The position numbers and the translations under genes were made by a program. From Gemmataceae bacterium (GTDB lineage Bacteria > Planctomycetota > Planctomycetia > Gemmatales > Gemmataceae): a DNA stretch of 64,000 nt. The stretch covers positions 62,001 to 126,000 of the forward strand of contig LR594585.1 of assembly GCA_901538445.1 (NCBI GenBank). Direction: 5' to 3'. Positions 58,072 through 64,000 of the stretch are shown here, one piece after another. Position 1 is the stretch's first letter. Each line of letters starts with the position of its first letter. The notes below the pieces were generated by a model. The model did not search any database and was not told where the DNA came from. It saw nothing but the letters and a program-made list of their open reading frames with translations.

Positions 58072-58103
58072 GCCTGTCCCCTGGTGCGGCCGGGCGGTAC
58101 GGG

Positions 58104-59429
58104 TCACTTCATCACCGGGGGCTGCGGGACCGGGATGCCCTCGGGCGTCGTGGGCGGGAGCGTCCCGGGCGGGCGGGCCACGGGGTTGCGGACCCACGGC
58201 CCCGGGGCCAGCACGGTCTTCGAGCGGAACAGGACCCCCTCGCTCTTGTCCACCCCGGGGGGGGTGGACCGCCACGCGGTCCCGGACCGGACCAGGGCCG
58301 CGCCCTCGTTGAACATGGCAGTCATCTTCACCGGGTCGAACTCGGTCGCCGACGTGGGCGCGTCGTAGTCCTCGGGGATCGACGTCAGGTGGTAGTTCAT
58401 GCCCGTGAGCATCGAGACCATGAACATCCGCTGGAGGTCGCCCCGGGTCTGGGCGTACAGCACCGTCGAGATCGCGCTGCTGGCGATCTTCAGGCTCTCG
58501 GCCGGGACCGGTTCCGGGTCCGCGTACAGCTTCCCGGCCACGATCATGTACAGGTCCGAGTCGTACAGCCAGCTCCGGGGGTGCGCGTCCCGCTCCGCGT
58601 GGGGCACGAACGGGGGCACCATGAACAGCGACGCGCTGACGCCCCCGTCCACGTGCCGCTCGGTGGTGGCCCGGCCGTTCGCGGTCAGGTGGATCGGCAC
58701 CGGCGGGAAGAACCCCGGGATCGCCGCCGACGCGAGCAGGACGTCCACGGCGAGCGTGCGGTCGGCCGGGGTGCCCCGGACCGCGATCGCGCCGAGGTCC
58801 CAGACGACCGGCCGCCGGCCCTCGAGGTCGGTGGTGCCGACGTACAGCCGCCGCCCCTTGAGGTGCTCGGCCGCGACCGCCCGCATCACCTCGGGCGTCA
58901 GCGTCTTCTCGATCTGCCCGCGGAGCGGGGCGTTGTCCGCGAACGAGTCGGCGAACAGCGCCTTGATGGGCCGCCGCTTCTTGTAGATGTCGTCGTTGGT
59001 GACGGTCGTGTAGAACTGCTTGAGCTGGCAGTCGTAGGCCGGGCCGAGGAACGCGAGGGGCGCGATGAGCGCCCCCGTGCTGATGCCCGTCACGACGTCG
59101 AAGGTGGGCCGGGTGCCGGTCTCGCTCCAGCCATAAAGGACGCCGGCCGAGAACGCGCCGAACGACCCGCCGCCGGACAGCGCGAGGATGCTCCGCTTGG
59201 GCGGTACGGTGCCGTCGGCCGGCTTGCGGTTGGCGCGGACCTGCTCGGCGACCTTGGCGAGCTGGGTCGTGTCCCACCCCGGGCCGTCGTGCCCGGCCGG
59301 GTACTCGGGATCGAACCAGCCGGCGGTCTCGCGCAACTCCTCGGGCGCGCGGCCGCCCCCGATGCACCCGGCGAGTGCGAGGACGCAGACCGCCCCGAGC
59401 GCCCCGCGGCGCAGCGGCAACCGAACCAT
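58104..59429 (-). CDS. Patatin-like phospholipase lipoprotein 2
   Basis: 441 residues from the ATG 8 nt after GGGGGAG. Lipobox LALAGC with Cys near 22. ALSGGGSFGAFSAGVLYGW near 84-102, GISTGA near 114-119, the Asp in HVDGGVSASLF near 278-288, and ASAAIPGFFPP near 258-268 make an intact Ser/Asp dyad. It contains a G8 tract (58257-58264) in which the frame is preserved. The conserved C-terminal YAQTRGDLQRMFMVSMLTGM matches LYDQTRSDLHKLFLLSIVTG of the other copy. 32 nt separate the genes, so cotranscription is likely. Confidence 0.9.
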   Translation of the reverse strand: MVRLPLRRGALGAVCVLALAGCIGGGRAPEELRETAGWFDPEYPAGHDGPGWDTTQLAKVAEQVRANRKPADGTVPPKRSILALSGGGSFGAFSAGVLYGWSETGTRPTFDVVTGISTGALIAPLAFLGPAYDCQLKQFYTTVTNDDIYKKRRPIKALFADSFADNAPLRGQIEKTLTPEVMRAVAAEHLKGRRLYVGTTDLEGRRPVVWDLGAIAVRGTPADRTLAVDVLLASAAIPGFFPPVPIHLTANGRATTERHVDGGVSASLFMVPPFVPHAERDAHPRSWLYDSDLYMIVAGKLYADPEPVPAESLKIASSAISTVLYAQTRGDLQRMFMVSMLTGMNYHLTSIPEDYDAPTSATEFDPVKMTAMFNEGAALVRSGTAWRSTPPGVDKSEGVLFRSKTVLAPGPWVRNPVARPPGTLPPTTPEGIPVPQPPVMK

Positions 59430-59510
59430 GACGCGCTCCCCCCGAACGTATCCCCCGATACGACCGGGGCGAATACCGTCAGGGGCCGCCCCTGGCAAGA
59501 CAATTCCGGA

Positions 59511-59594
59511 CTACTTGCGGTGGCGGATCCGCGCCCGCATCCGCCGCTTCTTCCGCCCGACCTTGCGCCGCCCCTTGCCCCCTCGGGTCGCCAT
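59511..59594 (-). CDS. Tiny very basic protein (27 aa), possibly ribosome-associated
   Basis: MATRGGKGRRKVGRKKRRMR ends in ARIRHRK: 15 of 27 residues are Lys, Arg or His. The ATG follows AAGGAGACGAAG, an almost ideal ribosome site, so expression is likely. The composition resembles small ribosomal proteins of the bTHX or AURKAIP1/COX24 type, an inference from composition only. It precedes the patatin pair on the same strand, 81 nt upstream. Confidence 0.6.
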   Translation of the reverse strand: MATRGGKGRRKVGRKKRRMRARIRHRK

Positions 59595-59764
59595 CTTCGT
59601 CTCCTTACCCGGTGTGATTGCGATCGGTAACGTGTGGGAAATCCTGATTCTAGGTGGGCCGCACGGGTCCGACCAGACCGCCGCCCCGCGCCGCGGCCCG
59701 CGCGCCCGTGAATTCGCGACAGGGGTGTCCGTTCGCGACCCGGAGCCTATACTTTCATCTCTTT

Positions 59765-60295
59765 ATGACCGCGGCCGCACCGCCGGCCGGCCCCGTGGGT
59801 CTCGCTTCGATGCGGTTCCACCTGATCGACCGAGTCGAGGCCTGGGAGCCCGGGAAGTCGCTGAGGGCGTCCAAGTTCCTCGCCCTCGGCGAAGAGTACC
59901 TCGCGGACCACTTCCCGCGCTTCCCCATCATGCCCGGCGTGCTGATGCTGCAGGCGTGCGTCGAGGCCGCGGCGTGGCTGTGGCGGGCGACGACCGACTT
60001 CGGGCACCCGGTGGTGGTGCTCCGGGAGGTGAAGCAGGTCAAGTACGGGACGTTCATGCAGCCCGGCCGGCGGATGGACGTGGCGGTCGAGCTCGCGAAG
60101 AGCGACGGCGGAACCGCCGCGTTCAAGGCGAAGGGGACGAACGACGCCGGCGAGCAGACGGTCGCCGCCCAGTTCACCCTCCGGGGCTACGGCCTCGCGG
60201 CCCGCGGCCCGGCCGGGGCCGCCGCCGAGGCGAAGCTGCTCGAACACCTGAGGGCCCACTGGGGGCTGCTGACCGGGGCGCTCAAGGGCGGTTGA
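59765..60295 (+). CDS. FabZ-like hot-dog protein with Gln in place of the catalytic Glu
   Basis: 176 residues from ATG 59765; ATG 59810 is an alternative and no ribosome site is visible. The hot-dog helix has YLADHFPRFPIMPGVLMLQA (about 45-64). FabZ enzymes have His and Glu 14 residues apart, in HFP and the following E-A of LxxEAxxQ. Here H49 is present but the partner is Q63. Dehydration of 3-hydroxyacyl-ACP is therefore doubtful; it may be a thioesterase-like, binding or structural partner of the second hot-dog protein (61522). First gene of the right-edge operon. Confidence 0.8.
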   Translation: MTAAAPPAGPVGLASMRFHLIDRVEAWEPGKSLRASKFLALGEEYLADHFPRFPIMPGVLMLQACVEAAAWLWRATTDFGHPVVVLREVKQVKYGTFMQPGRRMDVAVELAKSDGGTAAFKAKGTNDAGEQTVAAQFTLRGYGLAARGPAGAAAEAKLLEHLRAHWGLLTGALKGG

Positions 60296-60304
60296 GGAGA
60301 GCCG

Positions 60305-61066
60305 ATGACGCTGAAGGACCAAGTCGCGATCGTGACCGGCGGGAGCCGCGGGATCGGCCGCGCCGTCGTGCTGGCCCTGGCCCGGGAAGGCGCGAGGGTC
60401 GCCTTCGTGTATAAAGGGAGCACCGAGGCCGCCCAGGCGCTCGAGGCCGAGGCGGCCGCCGCCGGGCTGGTCGCCAAGGCGCACCAGGCCGACGTCGCCG
60501 ACCCCGCCGCCGGCGACCGGGTCGTGGCCGCGGTTCTGGCGGATTGGGGCCGGGTTGATATCCTGGTGAACAACGCGGGCGTGATCCGCGACAAGTTGTT
60601 CGTCCAGTTGGAGGCGGACGACTGGAACACGGTGATCGGCACCAACCTCAACGGCGTGTTCGCCTTCTGCAAGGCCGTGTCCAAGCAGATGGTGTTCAAG
60701 CAGCGGTCGGGGCGGATCATCAACGTGTCGAGCATCGCCGCGGACCACGTGAACAAGGGGCAGTCGAACTACGCGGCCAGCAAGGGGGCGGTGAACAGCC
60801 TCACCCGCGTCCTGGCCGCCGAACTCGGCTCCCGCAACGTGCTGGTGAACGCCGTCGCCCCGGGGTTCATCGAGACGGACATGAGCGCGGCCGTGCGGAA
60901 CATGGCCGGCGAGGACGGCCTCAAGAAGCTCATCCCGGTGAAGCGACTGGGCAAGCCCGAAGACATCGCCAGCGTGGTGGTGTTCCTGGCCGGCCCCGCG
61001 GCGGCGTACATTACCGGGCAGGTCATTACTGTTGACGGCGGCCTCAGCCTCGGGGCAATATCCTGA
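60305..61066 (+). CDS. fabG: 3-oxoacyl-ACP reductase
   Basis: 253 residues. The ATG follows GAGGAGAGCCG. TGGSRGIGRAV near 11-21, NNAGVIRD near 90-97, INVSSIAADHVNKGQSNYAA near 139-158 with catalytic Ser and Tyr, and the Lys in ASKGAVN give the intact Ser-Tyr-Lys triad. It reduces 3-oxoacyl-ACP with NADPH in fatty acid or polyketide elongation. It starts 9 nt after the hot-dog gene stop and precedes the ACP gene by 23 nt, so it belongs to the operon. Confidence 0.92.
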   Translation: MTLKDQVAIVTGGSRGIGRAVVLALAREGARVAFVYKGSTEAAQALEAEAAAAGLVAKAHQADVADPAAGDRVVAAVLADWGRVDILVNNAGVIRDKLFVQLEADDWNTVIGTNLNGVFAFCKAVSKQMVFKQRSGRIINVSSIAADHVNKGQSNYAASKGAVNSLTRVLAAELGSRNVLVNAVAPGFIETDMSAAVRNMAGEDGLKKLIPVKRLGKPEDIASVVVFLAGPAAAYITGQVITVDGGLSLGAIS

Positions 61067-61089
61067 CCCCCGGGACGGAGAAGGAAACC

Positions 61090-61479
61090 ATGACGCACGA
61101 CGAAATCTTCGCCAAGGTCCGCGCCACCCTCGTCGACGCCCTCAACGTCGACGACAACGAGGTCACGCCGACGGCCCGCCTCAAGGGCGACCTGAACGCC
61201 GAGTCCATCGACTTCCTCGACATCGTGTTCCGCCTCGAGCGGCAGTTCGGGTTCAGCATCCCCCGCGAGGACCTGTTCCCGGAGTCGATCTTCCAGGGCG
61301 ACCCGAAGTTCGTCGCCGGCGGGAAGATCACCGAGCCCGGCCTCGTCGAGCTCCAGACCCGGATGCCCTACGCCGACCTGACCGAGTTCCGCAAGGACCC
61401 GCGGCTCGACAAGATGGAAGACCTGTTCACGGTCGACCTGATCGTCAACTACCTCCAGTCGCGCGTCAACGCGAAGTAA
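61090..61479 (+). CDS. Acyl carrier protein, elongated
   Basis: 129 residues, against about 80 for normal ACP. The ATG is after GGAGAAGGAAACC. The helix II start LNAESIDFLDIVFRLERQF holds the phosphopantetheinylation Ser39 (normal DSL is ESI here). After helix II comes an insertion, FPESIFQGDPKFVAGGKITE, and the end, MEDLFTVDLIVNYLQS, matches ACP helix IV. The insertion is typical of ACPs of dedicated type II systems in this phylum. It carries the growing chain for the enzymes encoded around it. Confidence 0.88.
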   Translation: MTHDEIFAKVRATLVDALNVDDNEVTPTARLKGDLNAESIDFLDIVFRLERQFGFSIPREDLFPESIFQGDPKFVAGGKITEPGLVELQTRMPYADLTEFRKDPRLDKMEDLFTVDLIVNYLQSRVNAK

Positions 61480-61521
61480 CACACCAGGCCCGCCGCCGCG
61501 GCGGGGCCTCGGGGGCCAGGC

Positions 61522-62022
61522 ATGCGCTGGACGTGGATCGACCGGTTCGTCGCCTTCGAGCCGAAAAAGTCGGCGGTCGCGGTCAAGAACCTCAGCCTGG
61601 CCGAGGACCACTTCGCCGACCACTTCCCGGGCTTCCCGGTGATGCCCGCGCCGCTGATCCTCGAGGGCCTGGCCCAGACCGGCGGCATCCTCGTCGGGCA
61701 CGCCAACGACTTCGAGAAGAACGTCGTCCTGGCCAAGATGTCCGGGGCGAAGTTCCACCGCGAGACGGCCCCCGGCGAGCAGCTCACGTACACCGCCGCG
61801 CTCCTCGACCTCAACGACACCGGGGCCCGGGTGGCCGGCACGGTCCACGCCGGCGGCGAACTGGTGGCCGAGGTCGAGATCATGTTCGCCCACGTGAGCC
61901 CCGCCCAGTTGCCCCCCGGGATGCCCGACTCCAAGTTCGTCTTCAGCGGCGAACTGGCGTACCTCCTGAAGATGGCCGAGGCGGCCGCCGGACAGGCCGC
62001 GCCGCCCGCGGCGGCCCCGTGA
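61522..62022 (+). CDS. 3-hydroxyacyl-ACP dehydratase, FabZ/FabA-like
   Basis: 166 residues. Hot-dog motif FADHFPGFPVMPAPLILEGLAQ (about 31-52) has His34 and Glu48 at the canonical spacing of 14, so this one should be active, unlike the first hot-dog protein. LAKMSGAKFHRETAPGEQLT near 71-90 and EVEIMFAHV near 118-126 complete the fold. The tail (about 145-166) is Ala/Pro rich. It should remove water from 3-hydroxyacyl-ACP. It lies 42 nt after the ACP gene. Confidence 0.88.
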   Translation: MRWTWIDRFVAFEPKKSAVAVKNLSLAEDHFADHFPGFPVMPAPLILEGLAQTGGILVGHANDFEKNVVLAKMSGAKFHRETAPGEQLTYTAALLDLNDTGARVAGTVHAGGELVAEVEIMFAHVSPAQLPPGMPDSKFVFSGELAYLLKMAEAAAGQAAPPAAAP

Positions 62023-62267
62023 CGGTTCTGGTCACGCCGTTAAAGCGGACGTTACCACCCCTACCTTCGGTTCTCGCGGCCGATCTGCCGGCCGTTCGTT
62101 CCCCAACCCCATACACTGTTCTAATGTTGAACGGGGTACCGCCCCGGATGAACCCCGCCCGGACCGCCCCTCTCCGCGGCCCGCGGCGCTGACCGGCCGC
62201 CGAGAGCGCCGGAAGGAGCGGGGGAATTGAGTTGCCGGGGACGCCGACGAACGCGAGGCACAATCGG

Positions 62268-63554
62268 GTGACGGACACCACAACCCACTCACGACGCGCC
62301 GTGCTGACCGGGTTCGGCGTCATCAACCCGCTCGGGACCGGACCGGACGCCTTCTGGCAAGCCCTCCTGGCCGGCACCCCCGGCGTCCACACCATCACGC
62401 ACCTCAACCCGGAGCACCTGCCGTCCCGCATGGCCGGCGAGGTCCGCGGGTTCTCCGCCAAGGCGCTCATCGAGAAGTCGTACCGCCGGACCCTCAACTC
62501 GATGGCCCGGACCGTCGAGTTCGGCGTCATCGGGTGCCAGCTCGCGATGCAGGACGCGGGGCTCGCGAAGGGGGCCGTGCCGTCGCACCGGATCGGCGTC
62601 GAGTTCGCCTCGGTCATGGGGGCCACGGAACTCGACGACCTCGGCCCGGCGAGCACGCACTCCATCGCCCCGGGGGCCGAGGCCCCGGACATGGCCGCGT
62701 GGGGCGGCAAGGGGCTCAGTCACGTCCCGCCCCTGTGGATGCTGAAGTACCTCCCGAACATGCCGGCGTGCCACGCCACGATCCTGTACGACATCCAGGG
62801 GCCGAGCAACACGCAGATCCCCGGCGACACCGCCGGCGCGGTCGCGCTCGCCGAGGCCCTGCGGATCATCCGCCGCGGGGCCGCGGACGTCATGCTCGTC
62901 GGCGGGAGCGAGGCCAAGGTCCACCCGCTGAGCCTGAGCCGGTTCAACCTGTTCGCCAGCTTCTCGAAGCGGAACCACGACCCGGAAGGGGCGATCCGCC
63001 CGTTCGACCGGGACCGCGACGGGACCGCCCCCGGCGAGGGGACCGCGACGTTCACGCTCGAGTCGCTCGACCACGCCCTGGCCCGCAAGGCGAAGATCTA
63101 CGGCGAGGTGGTGACCGTCGCGAGCGGCGTGGACCGCGGACTGGCCGGCCCCGGAATGGCCCGGTTGATCCGCAACGCGCTCGCCGCCGCAGGCATCACG
63201 CCCAACGACGTGGACCACGTCAACGCGCACGGGCTCGGCACGGTCCGCGGCGACGCCTTCGAGGCCCGCGCCATCGGCGAGGTGTTCGGCAAGTCGGTCC
63301 CGGTGTTCGCGCCGCTGTCGCGGTTCGGCAACATGGGGGCCGCGTCCGGGCTGTCCGAACTCGCGTGCAGCGTGCTGGCCCTGAAGCACGGCCAGCTCCC
63401 GGGCACGCTCAACCACGTGAACCCCGACCCCGCGTGCCCCGTCGCCGTCCACACCGGCGCGCCGCGGCCCGTCACCCGGCCCTACGCGGTGAAGCTCTCG
63501 TACACGGACCTCGGGCAGAGTTCGGTCGTCGTGATCCGCAAGTGGGTGGACTGA
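62268..63554 (+). CDS. Ketosynthase-like protein without active-site Cys (chain-length-factor-like)
   Basis: 428 residues from GTG 62268. TTG 62232 would add 12 residues and has GGGGG upstream; undecided. The thiolase fold is clear (VLTGFGVINPLG, IRRGAADVMLVGGSEA, FDRDRDGTAPGEG, VNAHGLGTVRGDAFEA). The nucleophile region GPSNTQIPGDTAGAVALAEA has Asp187 where FabF has Cys163 (TACTSG); the first His is kept (His321), and the second catalytic His is Asn355 (FGNMGAASG). Two of three catalytic residues are gone, as in the KS-beta/chain-length-factor subunits of type II polyketide synthases, which usually have Gln in place of Cys. It overlaps the operon with an intact KS downstream. Confidence 0.85.
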   Translation: MTDTTTHSRRAVLTGFGVINPLGTGPDAFWQALLAGTPGVHTITHLNPEHLPSRMAGEVRGFSAKALIEKSYRRTLNSMARTVEFGVIGCQLAMQDAGLAKGAVPSHRIGVEFASVMGATELDDLGPASTHSIAPGAEAPDMAAWGGKGLSHVPPLWMLKYLPNMPACHATILYDIQGPSNTQIPGDTAGAVALAEALRIIRRGAADVMLVGGSEAKVHPLSLSRFNLFASFSKRNHDPEGAIRPFDRDRDGTAPGEGTATFTLESLDHALARKAKIYGEVVTVASGVDRGLAGPGMARLIRNALAAAGITPNDVDHVNAHGLGTVRGDAFEARAIGEVFGKSVPVFAPLSRFGNMGAASGLSELACSVLALKHGQLPGTLNHVNPDPACPVAVHTGAPRPVTRPYAVKLSYTDLGQSSVVVIRKWVD

Positions 63555-63555
63555 C

Positions 63556-64000
63556 ATGCGCAGACGGGTTGTGATCACCGGCATGGGCGTCGTGACCCCG
63601 CTGGGGGTGACCGTGGACGACCTGTTCACCAGCCAGGTCGAGGGCCGCACGGCCGTCGGCCCGATCACCCGGTTCGACGCGCGCACGTTCCCGACCACCT
63701 TCGCCTCCGAGATCAAGGGGTTCGACCTGGGCCGGTTCCTCCGGGACGCCGACCGGTTCGAGTTCTGCGGGCTGAACACGCACTTCGGGCTCGCGGCCGC
63801 CAAGGTCGCCATCGAGGACGCGGGGCTGCTCGACGCGGCCAAGGGGGACCGGTCGCGGATGGGCGTCTACCTCGGCTCGGGCGAGGGGAGCGACGAGTTC
63901 CCGGCGCTGGTCCGCGGGCTGGCGCACGCGAGCCCGAAGGGCGGCCCGGGGGCGGTCGACCCGGGCGAGTTCACCCGGGTCATGCTCCAGTGGATGGACG
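63556..64000 (+). CDS. Beta-ketoacyl synthase, N-terminal part only
   Basis: 148 residues to the right edge. ATG 63556 is one base after the preceding stop. VVITGMGVVTPLGVTVDDLF (about 5-24) is the usual KS II start, and RMGVYLGSGEGSDEFPALVR near 104-123 is in the dimer-forming region. The catalytic Cys and His residues are outside the window. Because it follows the Cys-less homologue directly, the two probably form a KS-alpha/KS-beta-like heterodimer, to be confirmed beyond the edge. Confidence 0.85.
   Translation, partial: MRRRVVITGMGVVTPLGVTVDDLFTSQVEGRTAVGPITRFDARTFPTTFASEIKGFDLGRFLRDADRFEFCGLNTHFGLAAAKVAIEDAGLLDAAKGDRSRMGVYLGSGEGSDEFPALVRGLAHASPKGGPGAVDPGEFTRVMLQWMD

Noticed and set aside
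58257-58264. G8 tract as a further frameshift
   Set aside because: The patatin 2 frame is intact here (RSTPPGVDKSEG).
1-64000. tRNA or rRNA genes
   Set aside because: I saw no cloverleaf with a TTCRANYC-like arm and no rRNA-like stretch in the intergenic DNA. A covariance search could still find one.

Overview
The window is very GC-rich and looks like the chromosome of a planctomycete, most likely a member of the Gemmataceae. The support is a cysteine-rich YTV-type wall protein (11033-12472), a surface protein with the planctomycete N-terminal signature LEDRTVPA (17790-21019), DUF1080 and DUF6807 secreted proteins, a Ser/Thr kinase fused to leucine-rich repeats, many secreted proteins of unknown function, and the relative scarcity of canonical operons. 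The assignment rests on family recognition, not on a marker gene.

Layout. 1-10.9 kb: N-terminal part of a tandem nitronate-monooxygenase-like protein running off the left edge, an S49 (SppA-like) lipoprotein lacking the catalytic dyad, a VOC protein, an RNA ligase, a Tat-exported prenyltransferase-repeat protein, a D-threonine aldolase/D-serine dehydratase-like enzyme and two secreted proteins. 11-24.7 kb: YTV wall protein, RsgA, DUF6807 protein, an HD-GYP response regulator, DUF4058, the frameshifted surface protein, a methanethiol-oxidase-like protein and SpeA. 24.7-28.1 kb: a three-gene TIGR04255 module, two small unknowns and a HicBA toxin-antitoxin pair. 28.2-39.5 kb: creatininase, MFS transporter, methyltransferase, an ABC transporter pair, a PlsC-ACP-acyl-ACP synthetase fusion, DUF202 and three tandem DUF6882 paralogues. 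39.7-53.1 kb: gnd, kinase-LRR, KdgK, FKBP, TPR, MATE, DUF1080 and HemF. 53.3-54.5 kb: one intact insertion sequence with a 5-bp target duplication. 54.6-59.6 kb: a ParDE-type pair, a zinc-ribbon protein, an SDR, two patatin lipoproteins and a 27-residue basic protein. 59.8-64 kb: a type II fatty-acid/polyketide-like operon (hot-dog dehydratase, FabG, long ACP, hot-dog dehydratase, ketosynthase-like protein without the active Cys, ketosynthase) cut by the right edge.

The most striking non-coding feature is a set of about 15 long inverted repeats. Most arms are 20-40 nt and many are perfect. They occupy most junctions between convergent genes, and some sit between co-directional or divergent genes. 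Several belong to recurring families, one lies in frame inside rsgA, and one overlaps the start of the MFS gene. None has a normal U-tract. Lipid-type enzymes are over-represented: the left-edge protein, the PlsC-ACP-AAS fusion, two patatins and the right-edge operon. No tRNA, rRNA, CRISPR array or prophage was recognised.
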